Shown piece after piece: positions 9,197 to 19,719 of a stretch of DNA of 64,000 nucleotides (position 1 is the stretch's first letter; each line of letters starts with the position of its first letter). Below the pieces are notes generated by a model. It searched no databases, was not told the origin of the DNA, and saw nothing but the letters and a program-made list of their open reading frames with translations. The position numbers were made by a program, and so were the translations under genes. Origin of the DNA: Virgibacillus ndiopensis (lineage in GTDB: Bacteria > Bacillota > Bacilli > Bacillales > Amphibacillaceae); assembly GCF_900187325.1 (NCBI RefSeq), contig NZ_FZMZ01000004.1:917598-981597 (forward strand), in the 5' to 3' direction.

Positions 9197-10606
9197 TCAA
9201 CACTTCGTATATTCGATCGTTTTTTGACCTTTTTCAACAACAGGATAATTTCCGGTAAAACATGCCGTACAAATTCCTTGATGAGGCAAATCTTCTCGAA
9301 CAATCGCTCGTTCTAATCCTGCTTCAGATAAGTAGGCAAGACTGTCTGCACCTATTAAGTCTGCCATTCCATCCAAAGAATAATTTGCTGCAACAAGTTC
9401 TTCTTTAGTCGACATGTCAATTCCGTAATAGCATGGATTAGTAATCGGTGGTGAAGCAATACGAACATGTACTTCCTTCGCTCCTGCTTCTTTCAACATT
9501 CGGACAATTCGTTTACTTGTAGTCCCTCTTACGATTGAATCATCGATCATAATAACGCGTTTTCCTTCTACAATCCCTCGAACTGGAGACAATTTCAGCT
9601 TTACTCCTTGTTCGCGTAAATCCTGTGATGGTTGAATAAATGTTCTTCCAACATAGCGATTTTTAATTAAACCTAATTCATATGGCAAACTACTTTGCTC
9701 CGCATAACCGATTGCTGCCGAAATACTTGAATCAGGCACACCTGTTACAACATCAGCTTCTACTGGTGATTCCTTAGCCAGCTCAATCCCCATCTTCTTC
9801 CGTGATGCGTGGACATTAACCCGATTTACATCACTATCTGGCCGTGAAAAATAAACATATTCCATCGCACACATTGTTCGCGGCTCTGCTTCAGCGAATG
9901 TTTTCGATGTAAGACCGTTATCATCAATGATCACTAATTCTCCAGGAACTACTTCACGCTCAAACGTTGCACCAATCAAATCAAATGCACAGGTTTCAGA
10001 TGCAACAACATACGCCCCTCCTAGTCTACCTATCGATAACGGCCGTAAGCCTCTTGGATCTGTTGCAATATATAATTTGTCTTCTCTCATAATAAGAAAT
10101 GCATAAGCCCCCACTAAACTCCGTAATGCTTCCATTAGGGCTGTTTCATAATTCTTCGTGCTGTTTCGTTTAATTAAATGTGCAAGAACTTCAGTATCTG
10201 ATGTAGTTTGAAAAATACTACCCTCTTCCTCTAATTCACCACGAAGCTTATAAGCATTCATGATATTACCATTATGGGCTAATGCTACACTCCCTGTCTG
10301 TGAACGGAATAATAATGGTTGAATGTTGTCAATGCCTCCATCGCCTTGTGTTGCATATCGGACATGACCGATTGCCGCATGACCCTGTAGCTCCTGAAAA
10401 TTGGCATTTTTAAAAACATCATTTACAAGTCCTAAATCTTTATGAATCCTTAACCCTTCACCATCACTCGTCACAACACCTGCACCATCCTGCCCTCTGT
10501 GCTGCAGTGCATGCAAACCGTAGTACGTAATCTCTGCTGCTTTCTCATGACCCCAAATTCCAAAAACGCCACATTCTTCGTTTAAGCCTTTGATTTCAGC
10601 AAGCAT
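9197..10606 (-). CDS. purF: Amidophosphoribosyltransferase (PRPP amidotransferase)
   Basis: First committed and feedback-regulated step: PRPP plus glutamine to phosphoribosylamine. 469 aa from ATG 10604-10606 (GGAG 7 nt upstream). It has the 11-residue propeptide [11 protein letters not shown] followed by Cys12 in CGVFG, the N-terminal nucleophile after self-processing. The phosphoribosyltransferase motif [14 protein letters not shown] is near residue 345. Four cysteines fit the B. subtilis 4Fe-4S ligands: [14 protein letters not shown] and the CTAC pair in GICTACFTG. This is the oxygen-sensitive Fe-S class. The start overlaps the end of purL. Confidence 0.97.
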   Translation of the reverse strand: MLAEIKGLNEECGVFGIWGHEKAAEITYYGLHALQHRGQDGAGVVTSDGEGLRIHKDLGLVNDVFKNANFQELQGHAAIGHVRYATQGDGGIDNIQPLLFRSQTGSVALAHNGNIMNAYKLRGELEEEGSIFQTTSDTEVLAHLIKRNSTKNYETALMEALRSLVGAYAFLIMREDKLYIATDPRGLRPLSIGRLGGAYVVASETCAFDLIGATFEREVVPGELVIIDDNGLTSKTFAEAEPRTMCAMEYVYFSRPDSDVNRVNVHASRKKMGIELAKESPVEADVVTGVPDSSISAAIGYAEQSSLPYELGLIKNRYVGRTFIQPSQDLREQGVKLKLSPVRGIVEGKRVIMIDDSIVRGTTSKRIVRMLKEAGAKEVHVRIASPPITNPCYYGIDMSTKEELVAANYSLDGMADLIGADSLAYLSEAGLERAIVREDLPHQGICTACFTGNYPVVEKGQKTIEYTKC

Positions 10607-12825
10607 GAAATAGCTCCTTTCCAACGTTTGCAAAGTGTATGAACATTTGCCTCTATTACCTTTTTACCATTTCCAGTTACTGAGTATGTGCTATCACTAG
10701 TTACAACGCCAATTTGTCTGGCATCATTAACTGCCTCAGTAAAACGTTTTTCATCCTCGGGTTTTACCGTTACTAGAAAACGCGACTGTGTTTCACTGAA
10801 AAGCTCAACCGTCATATCTCCATCTAAATAAGCGCTCACCCCAAAGCCTTTTTCATTAAAAATACTCTCCGCTAAAGCTACCGCGAGACCACCCTCAGCT
10901 AAATCATGTGCAGATTGAACTACCCCATGATGAATTGCATCCAAAAGCTGCGTTTGTCGTTTTGCTTCCGTCTTTAAATCAATTGCTGGTGCTTTGCCAG
11001 AATAAACTTCATCCGAGTCTTTTCCGGCCAATACATTTTGCAGTTCACTTCCGCCGAACTCTGCTTTTGTTTCACCGATCAAGAATACAAGATCACCCTC
11101 ATGTTGAAAGTAGCTTGGTGTAAGATGGTCTAATGACTCTAGTAAACCGACCATTCCAACTACAGGTGTTGGAAAAATCGCTTTCCCTCTTGATTCGTTA
11201 TACAACGAAACATTTCCACTAATAACCGGAGTCCCTAAAGCGCGACAAGCCTCACTCATGCCATCGACGCTTTTTTCCATTTGCCAAAATATTTCAGGTT
11301 TAGTCGGGTTTCCAAAGTTTAATCCGTCGGTAAGTCCTAAAGGTTTAGCGCCCGAACAAACAATATTACGGGACGCTTCTGCTACTGCAATTTTCCCGCC
11401 AGTTTCCGGGTCTAGATAGATGTAGCGTGAATTACAGTCCGTTGTTATCGCGAGAGCCTTATCGGTACCTTTAATTCGTACAATGGCTGCATCTGATCCC
11501 GGCGTCACGACCGTGTTTGTTTGCACCATGGAGTCGTATTGATTGTAAACCCATTCTTTACTTGCGATTGTTGGCTGCTCCAGTAATTTACCAAGCATTT
11601 CTGTGTAGTCTGTCACCACTGGAATTTCCATTTCCATTTGTTGAAATTCCTTGAAATACTCCGCTTTCTTTGAAGGCATCTGATAAACAGGAGCTTCCTC
11701 TGCTAATGCGTCAACCGGGATGTCGGCAACAATTCCACCATGCTGCTTAAGTCGAAATATTTTTTCTTCGATTACTTCCCCCACTGCAACAGCCTGTAGT
11801 CCATATTTTTCAAATACGTCGGTTATTTCCTGCTCGCGTCCTTTTTTAACAACGAGTAGCATACGTTCCTGCGATTCTGACAGCATTAATTCGTATGCAC
11901 TCATGTTCAGTTCACGCTGTGGAACTAAATCAAGATTCATTTCCATACCCGTTCCTGCTTTACTTGCCATCTCACTTGCTGATGATGTGAGGCCAGCTGC
12001 GCCCATATCCTGCATACCAACTAAAGCATCGGAATGAATCACTTCTAAACTTGCTTCGATTAACAATTTTTCCATGAACGGATCACCAACCTGAACAGCT
12101 GGGCGGTCTTTATTCGCATCTTCTGCCAAGTCATCAGAAGCAAATGTTGCTCCGTGAATTCCGTCCCGGCCAGTTGGTGCACCTGCATAAAGAACCGTAT
12201 TACCGATACCAGCTGCAATCCCTTTTTGAATTTCATCATGATTGATTAACCCAACACACATAGCATTAACTAATGGGTTCCCTTCATAGCTGTCATCAAA
12301 TTGGACCTCGCCACCAACTGTTGGAACACCTACACAATTTCCGTAGCCAGCAATTCCATGAACAACTTCTTTGAACAAATATTTCACACGCTCAGATGTT
12401 AAATTTCCAAATCGAAGGGAATTCATTAAAGCAATTGGTCGAGCCCCCATTGAAAAAATATCACGTATAATACCGCCCACACCTGTAGCTGCACCTTGAT
12501 ACGGTTCAACTGCTGATGGGTGGTTATGACTTTCAATTTTAAACACTACCGCTTGATCATCACCAATATCGATTATCCCTGCACCTTCACCAGGTCCTTG
12601 TAATACATTTGGTGCTTTTGTTGGGAACTTTTTCAACAATGGTTTTGACGTTTTATAGCTGCAATGCTCCGACCACATAACGGAAAAAATACCTGTTTCC
12701 GTAAAATTTGGTTGGCGCTTTAAAATCACTTTAACCATGTCATATTCCTTGTCACTAAGTCCCATCTCTTTATATAGTTGTTCCGCTTCAATCTGCTCCG
12801 GACTTATATCAAACGTTTGCAACAT
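10582..12825 (-). CDS. purL: FGAM synthase subunit II (synthetase)
   Basis: Converts FGAR to FGAM with ATP, using ammonia delivered by PurQ in a complex with PurS. 747 aa identifies the small PurL type that requires separate PurS and PurQ, both encoded just upstream. Typical motifs are [17 protein letters not shown] near residue 50, [20 protein letters not shown] near 95 and [17 protein letters not shown] near 285. The 17-nt overlap with purQ and 25-nt overlap with purF are as expected in a tightly packed operon. Confidence 0.97.
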   Translation of the reverse strand: MLQTFDISPEQIEAEQLYKEMGLSDKEYDMVKVILKRQPNFTETGIFSVMWSEHCSYKTSKPLLKKFPTKAPNVLQGPGEGAGIIDIGDDQAVVFKIESHNHPSAVEPYQGAATGVGGIIRDIFSMGARPIALMNSLRFGNLTSERVKYLFKEVVHGIAGYGNCVGVPTVGGEVQFDDSYEGNPLVNAMCVGLINHDEIQKGIAAGIGNTVLYAGAPTGRDGIHGATFASDDLAEDANKDRPAVQVGDPFMEKLLIEASLEVIHSDALVGMQDMGAAGLTSSASEMASKAGTGMEMNLDLVPQRELNMSAYELMLSESQERMLLVVKKGREQEITDVFEKYGLQAVAVGEVIEEKIFRLKQHGGIVADIPVDALAEEAPVYQMPSKKAEYFKEFQQMEMEIPVVTDYTEMLGKLLEQPTIASKEWVYNQYDSMVQTNTVVTPGSDAAIVRIKGTDKALAITTDCNSRYIYLDPETGGKIAVAEASRNIVCSGAKPLGLTDGLNFGNPTKPEIFWQMEKSVDGMSEACRALGTPVISGNVSLYNESRGKAIFPTPVVGMVGLLESLDHLTPSYFQHEGDLVFLIGETKAEFGGSELQNVLAGKDSDEVYSGKAPAIDLKTEAKRQTQLLDAIHHGVVQSAHDLAEGGLAVALAESIFNEKGFGVSAYLDGDMTVELFSETQSRFLVTVKPEDEKRFTEAVNDARQIGVVTSDSTYSVTGNGKKVIEANVHTLCKRWKGAISCLLKSKA

Positions 12826-13492
12826 GGGATTCCCTCCAGTTTCTGACTATTGACTGAAATACGTTTAGCCCATCATCACTACCGATGATTGCTTCTACTG
12901 CCCGTTCAGGGTGTGGCATAAGACCTAATACATTTCCTTGTTTATTAATAATGCCAGCAATATCTGCAGTCGACCCATTCGGATTGTTTTCATACGTAAA
13001 AACGATTTGATTATGCCGTTTTAAATCATTAAGTGTTTCCTCATCGCAGAAATAGTTGCCTTCACCATGTGCTATTGGGAATCGAACAACTTCATTTTCC
13101 ACATATGACTGGGTGAAAAGTGTCCTGTTGTTTACCACACGTAACGCTTCCTGATGACACATAAATGCAAGATCCTTATTGCGCAGCATTGCCCCGGGTA
13201 AGAGACCCGCTTCTAATAAAATCTGAAATCCATTACAAACACCTAAAACCGGCTTCCCTTTTGCAACATGTTCTTTTATTTGCTTCATAACATCTGATGT
13301 TGCTGCGACTGCTCCTGAACGAAGGTAGTCCCCATACGAGAACCCACCTGGTAAAAGAATCGCGTCATAGTTTTCAAGATTACTATTTTCGTACCAAACG
13401 AGATCCGCTTCCTCGTTCAGTACTTCTTTCACTGCATGGTACATATCTCGGTCACAATTTGAACCTGGAAAAACAATCACCGCAAACTTCAC
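12809..13492 (-). CDS. purQ: FGAM synthase subunit I (glutaminase)
   Basis: Class I glutamine amidotransferase feeding ammonia to PurL. 227 aa, usual length. The catalytic cysteine is in [18 protein letters not shown] (about residue 86), and the His/Glu pair is in [10 protein letters not shown] near 195. The N-terminus [15 protein letters not shown] is typical. The start is GTG at 13490-13492, overlapping the purS stop as GTGA, so translation is probably coupled. Confidence 0.97.
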   Translation of the reverse strand: MKFAVIVFPGSNCDRDMYHAVKEVLNEEADLVWYENSNLENYDAILLPGGFSYGDYLRSGAVAATSDVMKQIKEHVAKGKPVLGVCNGFQILLEAGLLPGAMLRNKDLAFMCHQEALRVVNNRTLFTQSYVENEVVRFPIAHGEGNYFCDEETLNDLKRHNQIVFTYENNPNGSTADIAGIINKQGNVLGLMPHPERAVEAIIGSDDGLNVFQSIVRNWRESHVANV

Positions 13493-13740
13493 GTGCGAAC
13501 AGCCTCCTCCACCTCAAAACGATAATCTTCAATAACTGGATTCGCTAGCAATTTATCACACATTTCTTTCACACGTTCATCAACGTTTTCATGATCTTCA
13601 ACTTGTAATTCAATATACTTACCAACACGCGCTTCTGCGACCTCTTGAAACCCTAATGAATGAAGTGAAGCTTGAATTGCTTTGCCTTGTGGATCTAAGA
13701 CACCTTCTTTTAACGTAATAAACACAGTTACCTTTTTCAT
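13489..13740 (-). CDS. purS: FGAM synthase subunit PurS
   Basis: Small 83-aa subunit that bridges PurL and PurQ and is needed for ammonia channelling in the Gram-positive FGAM synthase. The beginning [20 protein letters not shown] and the central [18 protein letters not shown] are characteristic of the family. It overlaps purC by 4 nt (ATGA) upstream and purQ by 4 nt downstream, so the three subunit genes are translationally linked. Confidence 0.96.
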   Translation of the reverse strand: MKKVTVFITLKEGVLDPQGKAIQASLHSLGFQEVAEARVGKYIELQVEDHENVDERVKEMCDKLLANPVIEDYRFEVEEAVRT

Positions 13741-14459
13741 GATAAATCCTCCAGTCGTTGTAAAATAACGTTGTATACCTCTATTAAATCACCGGTGCCC
13801 TGGCGAAATACGTCTTTATCCATTTTTTCCTGTGTGTTCAAGTCCCACAATCTACATGTATCTGGTGATATTTCATCGGCTAATACAATTGATCCACATG
13901 CTAGTCGACCAAACTCGAGCTTAAAGTCTACTAGACTAATATTGATAGATTGGAATAGTTCTGTTAACGCAACATTGATTTTTAATGCTTTTTCTTTAAT
14001 TTCTTGTAATTCTGATTCTGTAACACTACTTAAAAATAATGCATGTTCATCATTTATCAGAGGATCGTTAAGTTCATCATCTTTGAAAAAAAGCTCGACG
14101 ATCGGCGGGTCAAATGGTGTATTCTCTTCAATTCCCAATCGTTTCGTAATGCTACCAGTTGCAAGATTACGAACAACTACTTCCAATGGAATTATCTCTG
14201 TTTGCTGAACGATTTGCTCATTTTCATTCCATTTTTCAATGAAATGGGTCTCGATTCCCTTATCGTGAAGGAACGAAAAAATCCGCGATGAAATTTCATT
14301 GTTCAATCTACCTTTACCATCAAAGCTTTCTTTCTTTTTTCCATTAAAAGCAGTTGCATCGTTTTTATAAGATAAGACAAGCTGATCCATGGTTCCCTCT
14401 AACCGGTATACCTGCTTTGCTTTTCCTTCATATAAAAGTTCTGCCTTCACCTTATTCAC
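13737..14459 (-). CDS. purC: SAICAR synthetase
   Basis: Ligates aspartate to CAIR with ATP, giving SAICAR. 240 aa, standard. Motifs include [15 protein letters not shown] at the N-terminus, [17 protein letters not shown] near residue 95, and the signature [10 protein letters not shown] plus [14 protein letters not shown] near 170-205. It overlaps purB by 8 nt and purS by 4 nt. Confidence 0.97.
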   Translation of the reverse strand: MNKVKAELLYEGKAKQVYRLEGTMDQLVLSYKNDATAFNGKKKESFDGKGRLNNEISSRIFSFLHDKGIETHFIEKWNENEQIVQQTEIIPLEVVVRNLATGSITKRLGIEENTPFDPPIVELFFKDDELNDPLINDEHALFLSSVTESELQEIKEKALKINVALTELFQSINISLVDFKLEFGRLACGSIVLADEISPDTCRLWDLNTQEKMDKDVFRQGTGDLIEVYNVILQRLEDLS

Positions 14460-15756
14460 CTCGTTTTAGTCCGATTCGGTCAAAAATTTGATCAACATTT
14501 TTCAAATGGTACGTGTAATCAAAACAATCCTCGATTTCCGCTTGTGATAATTTGCTCGTTATTTGTTCATTTTGTTCCACTAGTTGCTTGAAATGAGTTG
14601 CCGTTTCCCATGCTTGCATAGCTTTTGGCTGAACTAAATCGTATGCTTCTTCTCGTGTCATACCTTTGTCGATTAGTGCTAGCAGTACGCGCTGAGAAAA
14701 AATAACTCCATGTGTTTTATCAATATTTCGTTTCATATTTTCCGGAAATACGGTAAGATTTTTCACGATATTTGAAAAACGATTTAGCATATAATTAAGT
14801 GCTATTGTTGTATCAGGTAAAATAACCCGTTCTGCGGATGAATGGGAGATATCGCGTTCATGCCATAGTGAAACATTTTCATATGCTGTAACCATGTGTC
14901 CGCGTACCACACGTGCAATTCCTGTCATATTCTCGGAACCAATTGGATTACGTTTATGCGGCATTGCGGAAGAACCTTTTTGACCTTTTGCAAAAAATTC
15001 CTCCACCTCGCGTGTCTCCGTTTTTTGTAATCCGCGAATTTCCGTGGCGAATTTTTCAATTGACGTTGCAATCAACGCTAAAGCTGAAATGTAATTTGCA
15101 TGACGATCACGCTGTAACGTTTGTGTCGATACCGGTGCAGGCGATAAACCTAATTTTCCACATACATATTCTTCAACAAATGGATCAATATTGGCGTACG
15201 TTCCAACTGCTCCCGAAAGCTTACCGAATTCAATCATATTTGCCGCTAATTCAAAACGCTCTAGATTACGCTTCATCTCCTCGTACCACAATGCGAGTTT
15301 TAGCCCAAACGTTGTTGGTTCAGCATGGACACCATGTGTTCTCCCCATCATGACTGTATGCTGATGTTCAATTGCTTTATCTTTTAAAATTTGAATAAAG
15401 TTTGTAACATCTTTACGGATAATTTCATTTGCTTGTTTTAAAAGATAAGATAGTGCTGTGTCCACTACATCTGTAGACGTTAAGCCATAATGGATCCATT
15501 TACGTTCTGTGCCCATTGTTTCCGAAACTGCACGGGTGAATGCCACTACATCATGTCTTGTTTCCTGCTCAATTTCATAAATTCGATTTATATCGAACGA
15601 AGCGTTCTTGCGGATTTTACCAACATCTTCTTTTGGAATAATACCGAGTTCACTCCACGCTTCACATGCTAAGATCTCTACTTCCAACCATGCTTTAAAC
15701 TTATTTTCTTCTGTCCAGATATTACCCATTTCTTCTCGTGTATAACGATCAATCAT
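14452..15756 (-). CDS. purB: Adenylosuccinate lyase
   Basis: Cleaves fumarate from SAICAR and from adenylosuccinate, so it serves both IMP synthesis and the AMP branch. 434 aa, usual. The fumarase-superfamily signature [17 protein letters not shown] near residue 260 contains the flexible catalytic loop; [11 protein letters not shown] near 90 and [14 protein letters not shown] near 140 hold catalytic histidines. The ATG shares its A with the purK stop (TAATG). Confidence 0.97.
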   Translation of the reverse strand: MIDRYTREEMGNIWTEENKFKAWLEVEILACEAWSELGIIPKEDVGKIRKNASFDINRIYEIEQETRHDVVAFTRAVSETMGTERKWIHYGLTSTDVVDTALSYLLKQANEIIRKDVTNFIQILKDKAIEHQHTVMMGRTHGVHAEPTTFGLKLALWYEEMKRNLERFELAANMIEFGKLSGAVGTYANIDPFVEEYVCGKLGLSPAPVSTQTLQRDRHANYISALALIATSIEKFATEIRGLQKTETREVEEFFAKGQKGSSAMPHKRNPIGSENMTGIARVVRGHMVTAYENVSLWHERDISHSSAERVILPDTTIALNYMLNRFSNIVKNLTVFPENMKRNIDKTHGVIFSQRVLLALIDKGMTREEAYDLVQPKAMQAWETATHFKQLVEQNEQITSKLSQAEIEDCFDYTYHLKNVDQIFDRIGLKRGE

Positions 15757-16889
15757 TATTCTTCCCCCTCGTATGTACTGACTAGCTTGTTTACTTCCTC
15801 AATTGTTTCTGCGATAAATGTAATATGCCCCATTTTCCGTTTTGGCTTGATTCCATCTTTTCCATACAAATGGATTGAGGCATTACCTAGTGCTGGCATC
15901 ATGTTTAAAACATGCTCCATGTCTTCGCCAAGAATATTAACCATCGTTGCTGGTTGAAGAAATTTAATTGGTGTTAACGGTAATCCACAAATGGCTCTAA
16001 TATGCTGGCCAAACTGTGAAATATTACACGCCTCTATAGTGTAATGACCAGAATTATGTGGTCTGGGTGCCATTTCATTAAGGAAAATTTCATCCCCTTT
16101 TACGAACATCTCAATCGCAAATGTTCCAACAATCTGCATTCTTTCAGCCAGGATAGTTGCTGCTTGAACTACCTTCATTTCTACTTGGTTGTTAATCGAA
16201 GCTGGCACAACTGTTTCATAGAGAATATGATCTTTGTGTGTATTCTCTGCAATTGGGAAAAATTCTAATCCTCCATCTTGTGTACGACTAAAAACAACTG
16301 ATATTTCTTTATCAAATGGAACCCACTGTTCAATTATGCAGTGCTCATTTTTCTCAGCAAATTCCATTGCCTCTGTTCCATCACTTTTTGCTGACAATTT
16401 AATTTGACCTTTGCCATCATACCCACCCCGACACGTTTTTATTACGCATGGAAATGTTGTGTTTTCTAAAGCCCTTTTACACTCCTCACCATTCGTGACG
16501 ATAGAAAATGCAGGAACTGGTAATCCCGCTTCCTTCATCAGTTGTTTTTCTTTTTCACGGTTTTGTGTGATTTCCAATGCAAAAGCACCTTGTGGTAATT
16601 TGCCTTGTTCTTCTATATATTTAGCTGCTTTAAGATCAACATTTTCAAATTCATATGTGATCACATCACTCATTTCGGTTAATTTCTTGATCGCTTGCAT
16701 ATCATCATAAGCAGCAATAATTTGCTCGTCAGCCACTTGTGCTGTTGGACAATTTGGTGTTGGATCAAGAACCACAATTTTATACCCCATATACCTTGCA
16801 GCAATAGCCATCATTCTTCCGAGTTGGCCACCGCCGATAATCCCTATTGTCTTTGGTGGTAAAATTGTTCTATTTTCCTGCAAGATCAT
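15756..16889 (-). CDS. purK: N5-carboxyaminoimidazole ribonucleotide synthase
   Basis: ATP-grasp enzyme carboxylating AIR with bicarbonate to N5-CAIR. 377 aa. The N-terminal [20 protein letters not shown] and central [15 protein letters not shown] match the family; [20 protein letters not shown] near residue 270 is the ATP/metal site. The start is uncertain: ATG at 16887-16889 has GAGGG immediately before it, while a TTG six bases further in (16881-16883) has ideal spacing. Either overlaps purE. Confidence 0.96.
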   Translation of the reverse strand: MILQENRTILPPKTIGIIGGGQLGRMMAIAARYMGYKIVVLDPTPNCPTAQVADEQIIAAYDDMQAIKKLTEMSDVITYEFENVDLKAAKYIEEQGKLPQGAFALEITQNREKEKQLMKEAGLPVPAFSIVTNGEECKRALENTTFPCVIKTCRGGYDGKGQIKLSAKSDGTEAMEFAEKNEHCIIEQWVPFDKEISVVFSRTQDGGLEFFPIAENTHKDHILYETVVPASINNQVEMKVVQAATILAERMQIVGTFAIEMFVKGDEIFLNEMAPRPHNSGHYTIEACNISQFGQHIRAICGLPLTPIKFLQPATMVNILGEDMEHVLNMMPALGNASIHLYGKDGIKPKRKMGHITFIAETIEEVNKLVSTYEGEE

Positions 16890-17364
16890 CCCTCATTTCC
16901 GCCACTTTTTCCTTCATGCTTACACGATAAGTAAGTAGTCTTTCCGTAACATCCTCATTAAAAGCACCAATTATTTGTGCTGCAAGAATCCCTGCATTGG
17001 TTGCTCCAGCTTTTCCAATTGCCACTGTTGCAGTTGGGACCCCACCAGGCATTTGCACAATCGATAATAGGGAATCCAAACCGTTTAATGTTTTACTTTG
17101 CACCGGGACACCAATGACAGGCAGAGTTGTTTGAGATGCCACCATTCCAGGAAGGTGCGCTGCGCCACCAGCTCCAGCAATAATCACTTTTAGTCCGCGT
17201 TCCCGAGCCGATTTTGCATAAGCAAACATGTCGTCAGGTGTACGGTGAGCAGAAATAACTTCTTTTTCATATGAAATTTCTAGCTCGGCTAACATGTCGC
17301 ATGTATGTTTCATCGTTTCCCAATCGGATATACTCCCCATAATCACGCCAACTTGTGGTGTCAT
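16870..17364 (-). CDS. purE: N5-CAIR mutase
   Basis: Rearranges N5-CAIR to CAIR. 164 aa from ATG 17362-17364, with AGAGGG just upstream; an ATG further upstream lies in the leader terminator and is not plausible. Class I PurE motifs: [13 protein letters not shown] at residues 6-18, [13 protein letters not shown] near 46, and [17 protein letters not shown] near 70. First gene of the operon, about 45 nt after the riboswitch-controlled terminator. Confidence 0.97.
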   Translation of the reverse strand: MTPQVGVIMGSISDWETMKHTCDMLAELEISYEKEVISAHRTPDDMFAYAKSARERGLKVIIAGAGGAAHLPGMVASQTTLPVIGVPVQSKTLNGLDSLLSIVQMPGGVPTATVAIGKAGATNAGILAAQIIGAFNEDVTERLLTYRVSMKEKVAEMRDDLAGK

Positions 17365-17407
17365 CAAATCCCTCTTTCTATTTGGAATATATTTGTTTAT
17401 AAGCATT

Positions 17408-17454
17408 AAAAAAGTCTATTCGAATCCTCAAAAAATGAGAGAAGACGAATAGAC
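17408..17454 (-). terminator. Riboswitch-controlled terminator of the purE leader
   Basis: On the minus strand GTCTATTCG (17446-17454) pairs with CGAATAGAC (17414-17422), followed by six T. It lies between the aptamer and purE and is the OFF-state hairpin of the leader. Confidence 0.88.
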
Positions 17455-17508
17455 ATTATCTTGACATAGCAAAACGTATCATTGCTTACGCACAACGATT
17501 CACCCTCC

Positions 17509-17573
17509 CTCATAGTCCAGCATTTACGGTGCTGGGTAGAAACTTCGAGCCATATTCTCAGGAAATATATGAG
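17509..17573 (-). ncRNA. Guanine riboswitch (purE operon)
   Basis: The minus strand shows the purine aptamer: P1 strand CTCATATA, J1-2/P2 with GAATATGGC, loop L2 CTCGAAG, J2-3 TTTCTACC, P3 with loop CCGTAAA, and ACTATGAG closing P1. The discriminating base in J3-1 (GA-C-TATG) is cytosine, so the ligand is guanine or hypoxanthine rather than adenine. Guanine binding should favour the terminator at 17408-17454. Confidence 0.96.
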
Positions 17574-17596
17574 GAACCGTATTTATTTGTGTCTTA

Positions 17597-17673
17597 AGCA
17601 TACCAAATAGCATAATTACATGTCAATAAAATATCGAACAATGGTAAAATATTTATATTTAATGTTCGGTTTT
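17597..17673 (-). promoter_or_regulatory. PurR operator and sigma-A promoter of the purine operon
   Basis: PurBox1 AAAACCGAACATT (17661-17673, minus strand) fits AWWWCCGAACWWT perfectly. PurBox2, in the opposite orientation on the plus strand (17630-17642, AATATCGAACAAT), has one mismatch. The boxes are 18 nt apart. Downstream are -35 TTGACA (17621-17626), an 18-nt spacer and -10 TATGCT (17597-17602). PurR bound upstream of -35 should repress when PRPP is low. Confidence 0.9.
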
Positions 17674-17777
17674 TGACCGAGATTGATGTAGTTACGTTCA
17701 GATAAGGACTCAATACCTATTAAGAACTTACCATTTACCTTGTTTATATGAAAACCCTACCAGAACATAGAACGAAT

Positions 17778-18392
17778 CTATTCAGGCTTTTCATTATTTG
17801 TTTCTGTAAATTGCTGCTGAACGCTAGGCTTGCTTGCCGCAGCTACGTTCTTCTTTCCCAATCTTCCTTTACGTACTTGCTTCACCCAAAACCCGCCATT
17901 GATTTGCTTAGGTTCGTAAGAGATAATAAAAGCTTTCGGATCGATTGTTTTGATTGTTTCATATAACATCAGCTCATATTTTCTTGGAGTTAAAATCTGC
18001 ATTGCTAATCTATCACCTTCCATTCCATAAGCAAACCAGCTCGTTACACCATACCCCTTTTCCCGTAATTTACGTGTAAATTCGATATCTGGATTAGATG
18101 AAATGACATTTACTGTTATGTAACCGAGAGCGAGTTTTTCTTCAATCTTCGTACCAACAACAACACCGATTCCGAATCCAACAGCATAGGCAATAATATT
18201 TTGAACTTCATTTAAATTATCAAGCACAAGACCTAACCCTAAAATATAAACGACAACTTCAAACATACTTACAAATGCCGCAAGATACCTGCGCCCTTTT
18301 AATGTTAATATCATTCGGATTGTAGAAAACGAGACATAAACAATATTTATTGCCAGAATGATGATAACCATTACATATGCATTACTTAGCAA
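17778..18392 (-). CDS. yebE: YebE, UPF0316/DUF2179 membrane protein
   Basis: 204 aa. Three hydrophobic segments at about residues 7-25, 35-55 and 62-80 are followed by a soluble DUF2179 domain ([24 protein letters not shown] near 105-128 and a typical [16 protein letters not shown]). A basic, low-complexity tail ([16 protein letters not shown]) makes it some 20 aa longer than B. subtilis YebE. The start is TTG at 18390-18392, with GGAGGG 6 nt upstream. It is upstream of purE as in B. subtilis. The DUF2179 part resembles a nucleotide-binding regulatory domain, but no ligand is established. Confidence 0.88.
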   Translation of the reverse strand: MLSNAYVMVIIILAINIVYVSFSTIRMILTLKGRRYLAAFVSMFEVVVYILGLGLVLDNLNEVQNIIAYAVGFGIGVVVGTKIEEKLALGYITVNVISSNPDIEFTRKLREKGYGVTSWFAYGMEGDRLAMQILTPRKYELMLYETIKTIDPKAFIISYEPKQINGGFWVKQVRKGRLGKKNVAAASKPSVQQQFTETNNEKPE

Positions 18393-18530
18393 AATGAACC
18401 CTCCAAGACTGTTATTATTATAAGAATACCTTAATTCTTTCTAAAGTTAAATACTATTGAATTCACCCAAAAATTATGTCACGCATATACATATTATTAA
18501 TTCTAAATTGCAATAGAAGAGGTGATTCTC

Positions 18531-18965
18531 ATGGACCCTTTCAAACAGATGGGTGATTGGAAAAAAAATATGGATCATTTTTTTGGCGAAAATTTTTGGA
18601 ATGAGTTTGAAGGCATTATCAAACCTACTATTCCACAAATCAATGTCTATCACACTGAAAATGAAATTACATGTATTTTAAATATCCCCGGATTAACGGA
18701 TTTAAACAAAATAGATATATTTGTCGATTATGCAGCACTTGAAATTAATGGGGTAATAGATATACAACATCAAGGTGGAACAGTTGTGAAAGAAGAAATT
18801 CTCCAAGGTGCATTTGATCGAAGAATTAGCTTACCTTTTCCTGTACGCTCAGATAAGATAAAAGCAAGTTATAAAAACGGAATTGTGCTTATCCAATTAT
18901 ATCGATTAATTTCGGATGCAAGCAGTAAACATAGGGTTCCTGTACGATTATTAGAAGATAAGTAA
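18531..18965 (+). CDS. Hsp20/alpha-crystallin-type small heat-shock protein
   Basis: 144 aa from ATG 18531, 6 nt after AGAGGTG (an in-frame GTG at 18522 overlaps that site). The N-terminal aromatic arm (MDPFKQMGDWKK...FFGENFW) precedes an alpha-crystallin domain at about residues 35-125, with the beta-strand blocks ITCILNIPGL, ALEINGVI, FDRRISLPFPV and IKASYKNGIVLIQL. The C-terminus HRVPVRL stands in place of the usual IxI motif. No CtsR or CIRCE operator is visible. Probably an ATP-independent holdase, perhaps related to spore-coat CotM/CotP-type proteins. Confidence 0.85.
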   Translation: MDPFKQMGDWKKNMDHFFGENFWNEFEGIIKPTIPQINVYHTENEITCILNIPGLTDLNKIDIFVDYAALEINGVIDIQHQGGTVVKEEILQGAFDRRISLPFPVRSDKIKASYKNGIVLIQLYRLISDASSKHRVPVRLLEDK

Positions 18966-18967
18966 GA

Positions 18968-19003
18968 AAGAGGCTGGATACCAATTGAGTTCCAGCCTCT
19001 CTT
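18968..19003. terminator. Bidirectional terminator between hsp20 and yvrJ
   Basis: AAGAGGCTGGA (18968-18978) pairs with TCCAGCCTCTCTT (18991-19003), flanked by T-rich sequence on the plus side and TTTCTTAC on the minus side. The two genes converge here. Confidence 0.8.
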
Positions 19004-19004
19004 A

Positions 19005-19139
19005 TTACTTCATTTTTCCCGGTAATGCATGTATCGATTCAATCAATGTATTGAGCTTGCCTTCGATTCGGTGTAACAAATAAAAGGTTACAACGATTGG
19101 AAAGCCAACATCTGTCACAAAAGATATCCACGCTTCCAT
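19005..19139 (-). CDS. YvrJ family small membrane protein
   Basis: A 44-aa reading frame: ATG at 19137-19139, TAA at 19005-19007, with GGAGGTCGAGTAC before the start. It begins MEAWISFVTDVGFPIVVTFY, has one hydrophobic helix (about residues 5-23) and then an amphipathic tail ending HALPGKMK. The beginning and the xxWxxxVxxxGFPIVVxxYLLxRIExK pattern fit the YvrJ family. In Bacillaceae this gene commonly stands beside DUF2922 and DUF1659 genes, as here. Function unknown. Confidence 0.9.
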   Translation of the reverse strand: MEAWISFVTDVGFPIVVTFYLLHRIEGKLNTLIESIHALPGKMK

Positions 19140-19218
19140 GTACTCGACCTCCATTTCAACTGTAAATAATAGAGTAAAACGTTTGTTTTTTGCTTTATGG
19201 AGCTATCAACAGCGTAAG

Positions 19219-19397
19219 CAACGTCCAGAGACTGATTTAAGTTCCCTCACCTTCATACGATAAATCAACATCGATTCGCTACACTTATCGTATTCCCTTT
19301 ATCTCTTACGGAAGGGATGTTCTGTTAAAACCCCGCTTTACGTAGCAATACCGAACCTCCCGTATTGCACTGGCGCACTACACACGTCGCTAAACGG
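19219..19397 (+). repeat. Interspersed repeat, copy B
   Basis: About 179 bp, from CAACGTCCAG to TCGCTAAACGG, aligning in the same orientation with 7368-7551. It separates yvrJ from the DUF2922 gene. It accounts for most of this 330-bp non-coding stretch. Confidence 0.7.
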
Positions 19398-19415
19398 CGC
19401 TTGTGCTTTTGTACT

Positions 19416-19453
19416 AAAAAAACCAGTGGCGAGACATTTGCCAAGCCGCTGGT
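19416..19453 (-). terminator. Terminator after the DUF2922 gene
   Basis: On the minus strand ACCAGCGGC, loop, GCCACTGGTT, then seven T. It lies 15 nt after the stop codon of the DUF2922 gene. Confidence 0.85.
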
Positions 19454-19467
19454 CTGTTTGCAAGTTA

Positions 19468-19683
19468 TTATGCTAGTTCAATATCAACTACATTTCGTTC
19501 CACAATACGTGCACTTTTTGTTGATACAAGATTCCCACCTGAAGATGTGAAAGCATTTTGTGTAATGATTTCTTCCATAGCAGCTTTCACAGCGGCCGGA
19601 TCGACCGGTTCAACTGGTTGTTCCAGTGAATATGTGACTGTTTTCCCGTCTTGATTCAAAAACTTAAGCTCTAGCTTTTTCAT
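19468..19683 (-). CDS. DUF2922 family small protein
   Basis: 71 aa, no signal or membrane segment. The sequence MKKLELKFLNQDGKTVTYSL, a Val/Pro-rich middle (PVEPVDPAAVKAAMEEII) and VSTKSARIVERNVVDIELA match the DUF2922 family length and layout. It follows the DUF1659 gene by 36 nt, so the two form one unit with a good ribosome site (AAAGGAGGT). Function unknown; the pair and YvrJ recur together in Bacillaceae. Confidence 0.88.
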   Translation of the reverse strand: MKKLELKFLNQDGKTVTYSLEQPVEPVDPAAVKAAMEEIITQNAFTSSGGNLVSTKSARIVERNVVDIELA

Positions 19684-19719
19684 CGTCTAACCTCCTTTCT
19701 TTATTTTACTGTTGAAAAA

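Noticed and set aside
9154..9303. 50-codon N-terminal extension of purM
   Set aside because: Overlaps purF, no resemblance to PurM; ATG 9153 has an ideal ribosome site.
17365..17406. Upstream ATG extending purE by 14 codons
   Set aside because: It would lie in the riboswitch terminator and lacks a ribosome site; the added residues do not resemble PurE.
18393..18530. CtsR or CIRCE operator before the small heat-shock gene
   Set aside because: No GGTCAAA repeats and no TTAGCACTC dyad are present.
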